From NCBI GenBank assembly GCA_011316305.1, contig SAUG01000074.1:291292-355291 (forward strand): DNA of 64,000 nucleotides, in the 5' to 3' direction. Below are positions 45,301 to 56,565 of this stretch, piece by piece (the first letter of the stretch is position 1; every line of letters starts with the position of its first letter). Both the position numbers and the translations under genes were made by a program. The notes below the pieces were generated by a model that saw only the letters and a program-made list of their open reading frames with translations, had not been told where the DNA came from and made no database searches. Origin of the DNA: Rusavskia elegans. Taxonomy: Eukaryota > Ascomycota > Lecanoromycetes > Teloschistales > Teloschistaceae.

Positions 45301-46665
45301 GAGGTGGACATTGGAAGCAGATCTTCGTCAATGGATGGGTGTGGCAGGAGGGTCTTAAGGGGAGCTGATGTTGAGGCGCGGGAGAAGGAGGCAGCTCTGA
45401 CCGCTTTTTGGCTCCTGTCTAGGATGAGGACTGGTTTGATGAACGGGCACGTGTAGTCGAATGGAATTCTCACAGGATCCACGGAGGAGATGTGAGGGCG
45501 GATAAAAACTGGAGAAGTGCAACGGTTGAGGACGGCAGCCAGGGATCTTTTCTTCCGCGGTGCACAGGGATGACGTACTTCCCCGTTCGGCACCAAATCT
45601 CATCGTCCCGCCGCCCACCCCCACTCAAGGTGCCCCCAAGCAGCCCGGAAATATCTCCGCTCCTGTCGATTTTCGGATCAAGACTGCCTACTACTTCTTG
45701 CTCATGGAAACCACATACGCTGCAATGATTGATACCCTTCTCCTTCGATGAATCCGCCATATCTCGCTCCTCCCAAGTCCTTCCCAAACGGGGGCGGCCT
45801 CTGACCACGTCGGCATCGATGAAGCTTGCTGTCGGCAGCGTCAGAACCAATCACACGGAGAAATCGGGGAACGTGGTCAATCTGGAGCAGGGTATCATGG
45901 TCTTCATGCAGCTCAACATGCGTCTGAACGTTGCAACCCAGACCTGCCTCGCCTGCCGACAGCCCTGCCACAAAGATGGAGTATTGGTCTACTCATTCAG
46001 GGATAGATATCCAGGCCCCACCCATCGATTTATAATAATCCCTATGGCAGGGTAGAGGAATCTTCTTGGATCATTCCTGGACCGACATCTTCCGTGCGCC
46101 TTTTGCCAAAGCCAAACAGGCCTCGAGCAGCATCCGGTACATATATGGATCGCCCGGAATGTGCTGTTGATGCACACACAAGCTCGTTAGCTTGAGTAAT
46201 ACAGCTGCTATACCTTATAGCATTCCACATGGTATTGGAAACTCGCCAAGTTGGGTTGGTTTCACGACTCCTGATCGATTGCTTCCCTCGGACCCTCTGT
46301 CCTCGTCTGTTTACGCCTTCACCTGTGCACATAGAGTATGTCTGCTTTGGGCTGTGACGTGGACGGCAATCAGTCCGTGTCAGCCGAAGCAACTTCACGA
46401 TCCACGCGTCCGATGACCACAAGTCATCATTTACATGACTACGCGTTCCTCTCTACGTCTTACACTACCTACCGACCTTTGGTGCGTCGATCGGTTTGTC
46501 CGCGTATGACAATATGCGAGGAACCAGCCGCCAAATGCGCTATTGAGTAATCAACTACCTATGACCTCTCCTCATGCGCGAGTGACGAGCCTGGTCTGGT
46601 TGACGTCTTGATCGCTGTCTTGGATTATATGACCATTCGTGTCTCCAATCGAGCAAGGAGCCAGT
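45301..46665. other. gene-free stretch
   Basis: A long region upstream of KCS1 and of the secreted-protein gene, which diverge. Frames up to 126 codons exist on both strands (45470-45850 minus, 45729-46055 plus) but overlap each other and show no family features; long fungal 5' leaders for KCS1 are likely. Confidence 0.4.
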
Positions 46666-47202
46666 ATGGTCGCTCACAGTACGTATAGTACATTCGCAAG
46701 ACAGGTGCTTGCTTTACTACTCTTCCCGCTTTGCTCACTGTGCATTTCCCTTCCGCCGCAAAGTACGCCCTCTCTCCTTCATCACAACATCACCCTTCCT
46801 TCGCTTGGCGTCTTAGGGATCAACTGCTACTTTCAACCCCCCATGCCGAGAAAACGTCTTCCAAAAGCTGGCATACACGACTGCTACGTCGCCCTACAAT
46901 ATCTCCTCCGGGGTGAAAAGGCCATGGCGCCAATTCACTTCACCGAGGATGAAGGGAGAGGCTTTCGAATCCCCTACGCCTGGGGACACAAATCTTGTCA
47001 AGTCATCATCAAGAACCTTATACCAAGGGCCGAGGAAACCTTCTCCTTTGCTCTGATAGCTCATCTAGGGGCAGAAATCACAGAAGCATGTGTATTGGAC
47101 AGACCGGGAAGTCTCGGTGGCGACGTCAAACTAGGAGATCGCAATCTGTTCGAGGTCGTTGTTGCAGGAACGGGTAACGAGAAAGAGTTGGGGGAGGCTT
47201 GA
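46666..47202 (+). CDS. small predicted secreted protein, unknown function
   Basis: 178 aa in one exon from the ATG at 46666. An N-terminal signal peptide is clear: a basic start, then VLALLLFPLCSLCISLP, with cleavage probably after residues 25-30. The mature part has four or five cysteines (INCYFQP, HDCYVALQYLL, HKSCQVII, ACVLD) and the phrase RIPYAWGHKSCQVIIKNLIP. This pattern recurs in secreted fungal proteins of unknown function, as I recall; I know no activity for it. It could be a small extracellular or effector-like protein, but nothing here shows a role in infection. Confidence 0.7.
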   Translation: MVAHSTYSTFARQVLALLLFPLCSLCISLPPQSTPSLLHHNITLPSLGVLGINCYFQPPMPRKRLPKAGIHDCYVALQYLLRGEKAMAPIHFTEDEGRGFRIPYAWGHKSCQVIIKNLIPRAEETFSFALIAHLGAEITEACVLDRPGSLGGDVKLGDRNLFEVVVAGTGNEKELGEA

Positions 47203-47592
47203 TGTTGACGAGAGCGAAAGGCCAGCTGTGCCAGCGGTGGAGAATAAGAGAACAGAACCTGCTGTCGGCGCCAGCTGGTAAGAAAGCAGTTTGTGTGCCG
47301 ACGCCTCTTAGCCTCCAGTCCAAAGGTGAGAACATCTAGATGCTTGTGACTGGGTCATATTATTCCGAAAACTCATTGAGTCTTGTCAATGATATATATC
47401 CAAGTCCAGTGCTAGATGATGGTGATGTTGTTGTAGAACAAATGCTTCAAGTTCAGTATCAAATGTATGGGTTCAATCAATGCATTTATTTCCTACCCCG
47501 CCCCAACGGCGTCTACGCGTAAAGTAATTCACGTGAAATCTCAACCTCCAGTCTGACTGAATCTTATAAGCAGAAAGAGTACAAATGCCGCA
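47203..47592. other. intergenic region
   Basis: Between the secreted-protein gene and the AT-hook gene. No coding content seen. Confidence 0.3.
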
Positions 47593-49420
47593 ATGCCCGT
47601 TCGAAGAATCGTTCAAGACTCCGACGAGGAAGATGCAAGTCCCGTTCGACAAGCCAAGCGTGCGCCTGAAGTGCCCTCATCACCAGCAGCGACTGGATCG
47701 ACAGGTGCGTACTCGGATGTCTGAACTCCAATTGTAAATCTTCTTCAATACCCATGCTAACATCATATCTACAGAAAGGCTGAATCAGGAGATCCAGAAT
47801 GCTCATATTAGCCTCCTTGAACCTTCCACCTCTTCTCGGTCATCGCTGCCCTCCTCTGACTCCGCGTTCACTTCCAAGAAACGGGCTGCAACTGGTCTCG
47901 AAGAAAGGGTATCGAAAAAGCCAAAGATCACGTATGGGGGGAGGAGAAGCCAGGATGATGTAGCCTTCACATCCAACAGCGACGATGAAGATCCCGTCCG
48001 ACCCAGAAAGCAAGCCAGAAGAACTACGAACACATTAACGTTCAACAGCAATGGATGTTGGAATGGAGATGGAGATCATGTTAACACTAGGAGTGGTGAT
48101 ATTTCAATGCCTCCGCCGGTCTCTGGATCTTCCGGTGCTACGCAACAGGATGTGCAATCCAGCTTTCCCTCAACGATTCCGAATACAGAACGGCCGTCTT
48201 CCCCAACTGTAGCCCTTCCAAGGACACGGAAGCGCGCGCTGTCAGAGGTTGAAGCCCCGAAAATAATCCTAGGTGAAGAAATCGCCCCAAGTTCTAGTGC
48301 TCCGGCTTCTTCTCCAGTCAAGCGAGCACGCACAACATCGACACCCGGAGATGATACACTGTTAAGACCCCAGAGTGATGTAGATGAAGGTCACGACGAG
48401 TTGTCGCTCTCAGCAACGGATTCACCTATTGGTAGCAAGAAGCAGATGAAGCCCACCGCGAGACTTTCCTCAGCCAAGGTCCATGAGTTGATCGAGCCGG
48501 ATATGGGCGATCTCATACCAGACATACCGGCGGAGAAGTACCAGCCGCGACCAAGCCGATCTCGGTCCGCTCTGGCAGCTGATGACGTTGTTATCCCTAC
48601 GGACTTCTCGAAACGACCCGAATTGCTTGCAAAGAAGAAGACAAAGTCCAAACGACAGAAGGCAGCAGTCTCCGAGGAACCAGATCCACCTGCAAAAGTC
48701 AGTCCTAGAGGACGGCAGGCCAAATCAACATTAGGATCCGATTTAGAGAATTTGGAAAAAACGCCCGACAACACTGCGACGGAGGAACCTCTTGATGTCG
48801 AGGATAGAGTACTCCCGGAAAACCATGCAGATCTTGAAGCCAAAGTAGTGTCACCCACGAAACCACCATCTCCGAACAAACCACCACCCAAAAAACCTCG
48901 AGGGCGACCGAAAAAGGGCGCGACTGTCGATGAAAGTGAACGCCATTCGGTTGTAGAAGCTATTCAATTGGACAAGTGCGCTGACCAAGAGGTTTCTGCC
49001 GTTGTGACGTCTGCTCCAGACTCAATACCCGCCAAAAGAGGACGCCAGAGGAAGAAACCTCTAGCCGAAGAAATGAGCAGCGCTCTCGTGCACGAGGATC
49101 CCCCTTCGGGTGATGAATCCAAGGAACCTATATCTACCACCGAAGCAGTTCTAAACGAGGCCGATCCAAATGTCCGGCCTCTGCCAGAGAAACTCACTAC
49201 GCTTAGAGTAGAGGTACCTGAAACTCCAAAGCCAGAATCAAAGACTTCATCTTCCCCCATCGAGTCCACGAATTCATCAGAATCACCCAGCAAACAAACC
49301 GCGGTCAAGTTGGCCGACAAGAAGCTGTCAGGGGCTGGGAAAGATAGTCCGGCTGGATACCGGGTCGGTCTAAGCAAGAGGCAAAGGATCGCGCCGCTTC
49401 TGAGGATTGTAAGGAAGTGA
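47593..49420 (+). CDS. AT-hook nuclear protein, unknown function
   Basis: Exons 47593-47704 and 47775-49420 encode 585 aa. The start MPVRRIVQDSDEEDASPVR is acidic. The body is disordered and rich in Ser/Pro/Lys, with several KR-type nuclear signals. A canonical AT hook, KKPRGRPKKG, is at about residues 409-418, and a second GRP-like site (KRGRQRKKP) is near 455. The last 20 residues, GYRVGLSKRQRIAPLLRIVR, form the most ordered-looking segment and resemble a conserved C-terminal motif in fungal AT-hook proteins. It probably binds AT-rich DNA; a chromatin or repair role is only inferred. An extra short intron around 48040-48100 is possible, as the sequence there is less like the rest. Confidence 0.75.
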
Positions 49421-49765
49421 CTTCTTGAATCGCAAGATTGATCATATTACTATGGGTCCCTTCGACGCTTTGAAGGGAAGTCTTTTGGGGACCAGAGCCC
49501 CTGTGCTTCGGGGAAAACGAGCAACGACACATAGCATTTTCGTCCTCCCAAATCATATACCCTTTGACGCAATGTACTTTGTTTGAGCCAACGAAATATA
49601 CACCGTCTATGCTAGCAATTTCCTCTGATACTTGACTCTGCTCTAGGTATTTCAAGATCTCTTATCCTCTTATATCCGAGCAGAGGTGGTAAATTAGTAA
49701 CCAACACCAACCATCACCCAACGCAAAATCCATTATCCCTCTAACCGCAATCCATTAACCCCTGC
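49421..49765. other. 3' intergenic region
   Basis: Convergent ends of the AT-hook gene and the MFS gene; no gene seen. Confidence 0.3.
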
Positions 49766-51441
49766 TTACACCCTCCTCACGCCTCCCCCAACCGCCACCT
49801 CCCTCGCCACCACAAAACCCACCGCCGCAACAACCATACACCCGCCCGCAAACCCCTGCATCAACATCCACCCCCTCCCCCCCCTCTCAATCAACATCCC
49901 CCCAACCGGCACCCCCATCAACGCCGCCACACCCACAACAAAACCCAGCACTCCACTCCTAATTCCAATCTGCCGGATACCGCTGATCTGCGCGACAAGC
50001 ATAGGCGCGAGAGCGAAATAAGCGCTTGAGAAAAAGCCGTAGAGGAGGGCGAAGAGGATATTGGTTGTGTTGGGGTGGGTGGTGGGAGGAAGCCAGAGGG
50101 TTAAGGTGACAAGGCTGCAGAGGAGGGTGGTGAGGATCGTGAGGTTGAAGGCGCCGAGTTTGGGGGCTAGGAGCGTGGGGACGATGCGCCCTGGGATGCT
50201 GTTTTTTCCGTTTAGCTTGGGGTGTTGGGTTGGGGAAAGGGGGAAAAGGGGGGGGAGAAAGGGGGAAAAGCTTACCCAGCTGCATTCAGTATCGGGATCA
50301 GATACTGAGACAGAGCAGGCGATAAACCCCTCGACCGGGCCTGCAGCACCAAAAAATTAAACGGCAAGAACAACCCAAAGACAAAAACCGCCATCGCCGC
50401 CGCCAACAAACAAAACGCCGGATCCCCAAACGGGTCCAAATACTCCCTCGCCTTCAACGGTTTGGGTGTATGTTTAATCCGCGACTTCACCGTCAAATTC
50501 ACAACGACAACGAACCCCACAATCATAAACCCCATAATCCGCATCGTCCACGGATACCCAACCCTCGGCACCAACCTCGCGAACAAAACCGGCAACACAA
50601 TGCCCCCCACCGACGCCCCCGTCGCCGCAATTCCAAACGCCGTCGACCTTTTTGCTAAAAACCACGTCGTGATGGATCCCGCGCAGGCATAATAGATGCA
50701 GCTCGCGCCTAGCGCGCTGCAGACGGCTTGGCTCAGGAAAACCTGATAGTATTTTGTTGCGAAACTGGCCGTCATCCAGCCGTAAACGTGCAGGGCGGAG
50801 CCGAGGAGGAGTAGCCAGCGGGGGCCGTAGCTGTCGAAGAGTTTTCCGAAGAGGAGGCCGCCGGCGTACATCATGAAGAGCGCTGTGGAGGCGATGCAGG
50901 CGATGGCGGAGGGGGAGGAGGAGGGGAGGAGGGTGTGTTGGTAGTGGGCTTGGAAGATACCGATTGTGTAGATGGGACCCCAGCTTATGAAGAATACGCA
51001 CCAGCAGCCTAGGGTTACGAGCCAGGCGTCCAGGCCGCCGTCTGGGAACTCGGAGGATGCATTGGGTCGAGTCATCGTCGGATGGGGCTTGTTACTGTTT
51101 TTCTTCGGCTTTGCCAGGTCAACACTGCTGCTGCTGTTGCTGGTTTCATCATGTGGCGTGGGTGCGGATCTGCCCAGATAAGCGGTGCTGCTGTTGGTGG
51201 CTGCTGCTTCGCCGACCGGCTTGGATGTGGTAATTCCATCGTTGCTATACTGAAAATACGTAGCACCGGACTGGGGATCGGATATCTCCGCGGAGCAGGA
51301 GGCGACGGGACTCAGGACGGGGGCATAGATTGTCCTGCCTACTGTTGTGGCATTGGAAAAGGCGGGCAAGTGGAAGTTCAGGCGGTTGGTTTCATCCGTT
51401 TTTTCTGTAATGTCTCGTCTCGAGAAAATAAGCTCTTTCAT
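49766..51441 (-). CDS. MFS permease, monocarboxylate-transporter-like
   Basis: Exons 51441-50276 and 50198-49766 give 532 aa. A disordered cytosolic N-terminus of about 130 residues leads to PDGGLDAWLVTLGCWCVFF, the first helix of the fungal MCT-like group. Further markers are GPIYTIGIFQAHYQ, LLFGKLFDSYGPRWLLLLGS, GIAATGASVGGIVLPVLFAR, ILNAAGIPGRIVPTLLAPKL and a last pair of helices ending GGGVRRV, in all about 12 membrane spans. These plasma-membrane carriers move monocarboxylates, riboflavin or metabolites; the substrate is not predictable. Starting at MTRPNASSEFPDGG (51075) is an alternative that removes the long N-terminus. The single intron is extremely purine/pyrimidine-biased. Confidence 0.88.
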
Positions 51442-52084
51442 ACTGCCACAGATTTTGGTTTCTGGCCAACAGACGAGGTTAGTGATGTAGGGAAAAGAAT
51501 GTTGGAAGTCTAACGATAGGGATAAGAAAAATCACTTTGTCCAGATAAGGAACCAGGATAATGTAGACGAGGCAGAGATGGGTCCATACCCAGACTGAAG
51601 TCCTGTACTTGTAGAGATGAATGCGGCATCGCTCATACATTCACCTGCGTTGCGACTCGTACCGGGACATGAATGAAGACAGGATGATAAGCTCATCCAT
51701 CCAACTTCAACAACCGAGACAGGCTTTCAGGGGACGAGAGATTACTCAAGGGTGTACTTAGACCAAATGATCGTAGGGGACGCAAGGACGCTTGAGGAGA
51801 CATCACGTCCATAATGGCCCGGATAATCCCCTCCAATGCATGGAAAACATGAATTCAAGGGTTCATGGATCAAATTGTCCACCGGTTTATCGAGCATGGC
51901 GAAAAAGGATCGAATGAAGATATCCGGTGGTTTCCAAACGCATCGTGCAGGTATCGTCGTTACTGCAATTTCGCTTGCCCACGGCCTCAAGACCAATACA
52001 ACTTCCAACGCGAGCTCGATTCCCCGGCTGGGGAGCCCAGTCCCTTGGCTGCGATGACCGTGCTTAACATCGACTCCGATTTGC
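51442..52084. other. gene-free stretch
   Basis: Upstream of the MFS gene and downstream of TBF1. A 139-codon minus frame (51742-52161) overlaps the TBF1 end and looks spurious. Confidence 0.4.
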
Positions 52085-54699
52085 TCAGGCAATGGCCGGT
52101 TGTATCGCGGCACCAATATGACTTCCACCTCCATGGACAGCCGCATATTCCGCAGGATCAATCACCTCTCCCTCTCCGTCTTCCATGTTCGTATCGGGTT
52201 CTGCTCCACCATCAATTTGTTGTACATCATTGAGTTGCGTAGGTTCGTCCCCCATGGCGTTGCTATTGGCGGCTTCTTCCTCCAATCTAGCCGCAGTCTC
52301 ATTCCTTTGCTGTTCTTGTTTCGCTGCCTGCGGCGCCCGCGTCTTCAGCTCTCCCGTTACGAATTGCAGATAGTATGGGACTTCGATACCGCTTTTCAGG
52401 AAGAAGAGTTTCAGATTTCTTGCCTTATCTTTGAGCTGTACTTGATTTCGGTCCTTGAGCGTTTCGTTCATGGTACCTCCTGGACCATACAATGCCAGGA
52501 TTTGGCTCCAATGCGGGCCTTTGACCTGGTCGAGACCTGACATCAGTGCATTTTCTTCTTCTGTAGACCACGGACGTCGCTGACTTGGATGGCCTGCACG
52601 TTTGTTGCTGGGCGAGACTTTGGCTGTTGCTGCGTGGCGAGCACGTTCGTAAAGGACTGAAGTAGGGGCGGTCTGTGTGGGGTAAGGAACGTGTCCGGGC
52701 ATAAATACGCCTTGCCCTGATCTCATTTCTCCTGGCTCCTGCTGTTCTGGTCGCGGCTGTGGCAACTGTTGCTGGCTGTTGTTGTCGAATTGGTTCTGTT
52801 GGATGTAGTACGGCGCAGGTTGTTGTTCGAATTGGAAAGGATAGTGTTGTGGTTGTTGCTCCTGCTGACCTTGTCTATCGTTTTGGGTATGACCAGCAGA
52901 CTCGTTGCTCACGCTGAAGTCTTCCAAAGCGAATTGTGCCGCACGGGCTGCTTTCTCAGTAATATTGTCAGTGGGGGTGGGGACCATCTGCGCCACTTGG
53001 ACGAAGGAATTCGTCGGGGCAGTAGCTGGTGCAGCATCAGGCTCCTGGGAAAGCTGTCCCCGGGGCTGCTTTCGAAGCGCTTGACGTTTGGGTTGCTGTG
53101 ATTGTTCCGATTCAAAGTGATCGGTGGAGCGGGTTTGGCTTGAGGCTTTTCGGCCCTACAACAAGCTGTCAGTGTCTGTACACATCGAAGCGGAGATCCT
53201 TCAGATAGACCAGCGAGGCTTTCAAAACCTCGACGGCACATAGATGAGGTGCTCTGTAAGGACATGGGATACATACATTGACAGGCAGGCCAATGATGGA
53301 GGTAGAATTCTTGCTAACATAGCCGCTAATATCACGGAGGAATTCATCCCATACGTATTTATTGGGCAATTGTGCAATAGCCTCCTCCGTCATGGACTCC
53401 TCTAGAAGGGTCTTCTTTCGGTTATTGGACCGCTGGATGAAGTCTACTTCGCCCGGTCCCAGCTGCTTCGCTCCGGATCGTCGGTCTAACAGGCGCTGTT
53501 CAATGTCGTTAGGAAATAGATCTTGAAGTATATCTTCCCTTGACCGATCCCTATGTGCAATTGCGGAGATGTAGGCCTGAGTTTTCAGATCAAGAAAAAG
53601 CCCGGCTTGGTTCTTCAGAAGACGAGCGCCATCGGCGAGGAAAGTATCGAGAAAGAACTCATCCAAGTCATAGAAGCCGACATCTTGACTCCCGAAAACA
53701 CTCGACACGAAAGTGGCCAGGTTTGCTTTTCGGATGGTTTCAGCCTGTTCCCGCTGGACCAGGCCCAGGTCAGGTGGGGATAGAAAAGGAGTTCTTATCG
53801 AATAGACCTTCTTTGTGTGGTCAAAAAGCGACTTTAAGGTAGAGTATGCTTGACTTGGCTCAGAATCGTTATCAGAAGTGATGACGAGGATTTCCGAATA
53901 TGAGGATTTGGCAAAGGTGGCCAGAATTTGACGGGCCTGAATGAATTAGCCTCTGCATGTCTCTACAGGATAGCCAAGCACTCACGAGGTTGTCCAATAT
54001 GGGTAGACTCTGGATCTTGAGTTGTAGGCTTGCCCCTTGTGGAACAATATTTACGGGATGCGCCAGTCCGTTGGTAGTGTCCCCACGCGCTCCATACTGA
54101 CTGTCGATAGTTTCGCCATGATCGATAATCTTGGACATCACGGCGTGCATGTCCGGACTGGCTTCAGCAGCAAGGTCCTCATTTTCCGAGAGAGAAGCGT
54201 CCTCGGATTGTCCCTGGAGCATTCGCCTCAGGGCGGCTTCGTCACGACTCTCATCTTCCCCGGGGACCGTTGCTGTAGCATCTTGCTTTGATGAGCGAAC
54301 CGCCTGACGAGCGCTTGTGTTATCAAGGCTTTGAGCATCGATCTCTACCGCCGTCGAGATGCGTTTTGCAGCTGGCGAGGGCGCATTCCGCAAGTTGAAA
54401 CGTTTTGAACTGGGCGCCGAGCCATCGATGGTAGGCGAGGCGGAACGACGTCTCTTGCGAAGTCGAGTATGGGTTGCCGGCCGTTCGCCTTCGGCTTGGA
54501 CGTCGACAGGCAATGGTGTTGTAGCTGCTGGATGACGAGAGAGTCAGTATTCGACAACTTGGACCCTTTCAGACACTGAGATAAGGGAGCATGAGGGAGT
54601 CATACCAGCCGCGACGAGGTCCGGAGTCAGTGAGGCCTGGTCCAGAGCAGGGTCGATCTGGGCAGTGGAGGGTTTCTGACCTCGAGTGTTCACCATCAT
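52085..54699 (-). CDS. tbf1: telomere-repeat binding protein, Tbf1/TRF type
   Basis: Exons 54699-54606, 54524-53986, 53936-53277 and 53155-52085 encode 787 aa (tandem ATGs at 54699 and 54696). After a disordered basic start comes a TRF-homology region, about residues 185-430: helices such as LKIQSLPILDNLARQILATF, YDLDEFFLDTFLADGARLLK and AGLFLDLKTQAYISAIAHRD. A Gln-rich linker follows, then one Myb/SANT domain at about 625-690: RRPWSTEEENALMSGLDQVK ... NQVQLKDKARNLKLFFLKSG. QVQLKDKARNLK is the telobox of Tbf1/TRF proteins, which read TTAGGG-like repeats at telomeres and some promoters. Exon 2 begins at a CAGCAG tandem acceptor. The protein likely works as a dimer in telomere capping or transcription. 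Confidence 0.88.
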
Positions 54700-56361
54700 G
54701 GGCAGTCCGCAGCGCGACTACTAAGTCGGCGTCGATGAGGGTTAGGGCAGAAGGTGGGAACTTGGAGATCTGGGATTTCTTCACAGCCGAAGTTACAGAT
54801 TTGCGGGGAACCTAGATATGGTCCTCCGTACTGTGCTCAACCGTGTCACCATACGGAAGAAAGGTGTATTCTGGTCGAACGTTTACTATTATCATTCTCC
54901 GTGGGCCTAGCGAGATCGCTCTATCCGGACACGTGTAAGCGTTTAGGGTCCTCCCCGAGGCTGCCTTCCTGAGTTGAGATTCAGTCGTCCTTATTACCTG
55001 TTCCAATTACAATATGCTCATAATTCGACCATAGGAGTGCAGTAAGATCGTTGAAAACGAGTTCCCAATCTTCGATGCGATTTGTTGTCAACATAGCGAG
55101 GCCGTGCCTGGATATGCCCCATGTACGTCGTGTCAGGTTGAGGAGTTGCTTGCTTGTGCCGGCAGCTGCCACGGTCACGTTCCTCTATACTTCGCTGGCT
55201 ATTGATGGAATGATTCAGTACGACCAAACTACCGATGTCCCAACAGGACCGGCATACACTCACAAAACTTTCAAATAACGTCATTTCACTTGAACCACTT
55301 TCATATCTTTCGGGGCTACATTTCATTCAATGCTGCCAACGGTGTTGATACGAATTACGGGCTGTTCCAGCAGCAGCCATACGTGATGAAGTCTTGAAGA
55401 ATCAAGCGCTTCCTGGTGCAGGAGCTGCCACTATTGTGAAGGCTAGATGGGAACGAGAGCCACATGATATGGATAGTCCCTCCGAGACTGCCTTCATTGC
55501 CGCCCCAGGTTAGGCGTTGAATGACAAGGTCATGAATCCCGTGGTCAAGATTAGATCACAGAGTGGTCGCCTTCTCTTATTCCTTGTTTATCTTTAGATG
55601 CGCTGGCACTTTCTAAGAGATTTCCGTGAGTCTCAGATCGCGGAGTGTCTTCGATGTCCGAAGCATCGATTCCCAAGCTGGTACAGGAACTGCAATTCTT
55701 TACTCCTCATTAACATGGCATCGAGTTCTTATTGAAAATCCGCGCTCGAGAAATGCAGCACCCATCTAGCCCGGTGAGTTTCGGACTATAAAGGCCGTTT
55801 TCTCGAAGTCGAAAGTAATGACTCCCATGCAGGCACCCAATACACAGGAGATGCAAGTCTTGCCTGATCGTCATAATGACTCAAATTTAGTGCATCGACG
55901 CCTTGCTGCCCTCTCAGATTACGGCGGAGTGACGATGAACGCATTAACGCACCCTTCGACGGTTTGTTTGTCCGTCGTTATGACACATCTCTCATGGAAA
56001 GGACGTCTGTGTTCGTTGAGAGTTGGAGCAGCTGACACCTTAGCCCCTAGATGGCTGTCTCGTCGGACTCAGAATCCGAGCAATCGCTATGACTAACTCC
56101 TATATCGAGATATCGAAATCAAACCAGTTGTTAGAAAGAAAGCCCATATCGAGGTACCGACTGATGTGCGCACATGTACGGCAGGATCCGAGTAATCAAG
56201 GGACCGGAAGCCTATATCGAGGTACCGATTGTTGTAAGCCCTCCATCGTGACTGCTTGTTAACACAACGTGCCTTCCAAAGCTGGTTGATGAAGCTACTC
56301 AGCTAGCTCATTCCTTGTTTATTTCACCTTTTCGCTTTGCTCGTCAACACATCACCACATT
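54700..56361. other. gene-free stretch
   Basis: About 1.7 kb without a convincing gene. It holds three imperfect copies of TATATCGAGGTACCGA near 56099-56232 (annotated separately). A 92-codon frame at 55818-56096 is unassigned. Confidence 0.4.
56099..56232. repeat. three short dispersed direct repeats
   Basis: Imperfect copies of (C)CTATATCGAGGTACCGA occur at about 56099-56116 (with GATATCGA), 56145-56162 and 56212-56229, spaced 46 and 67 bp. Two end in GAC/GATTG, and the spacers differ. Confidence 0.6.
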
Positions 56362-56562
56362 ATGCCTGGGCTTGGCCCTTACTACGTCTACGAGGCTACC
56401 TTGATCTTGACTTTAGTGGTCCAGTTAGCAGCTGCGTACTACCACGGCGACTCTGAGGTCCTCTCGGTCTCAGGATTTCCGCTCTTCTTCTTAGCAACGG
56501 GGACACTTATCCGGACGTATCTACACCACTGTGAACCAAGCGGTGTTGCCCAGCGTAGTTGA
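56362..56562 (+). other. 66-codon open frame upstream of the 861-aa gene
   Basis: ATG at 56362 opens a frame that ends at TGA 56560-56562, exactly one codon (GAG) before the ATG at 56566 and in the same frame. The peptide contains two hydrophobic stretches (ATLILTLVVQLAAAYY and FPLFFLATGTLI). It could be an upstream ORF, a decayed N-terminal extension or chance in a pyrimidine-rich leader. A splice-like TTCTTCTTAG lies at 56489-56498, so part may be intronic. Confidence 0.3.
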
Positions 56563-56565
56563 GAG

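Noticed and set aside
45470..46055. Overlapping frames of 126 (minus) and 108 (plus) codons upstream of KCS1
   Set aside because: They lie antisense to each other with no recognisable domain; likely leader or promoter DNA.
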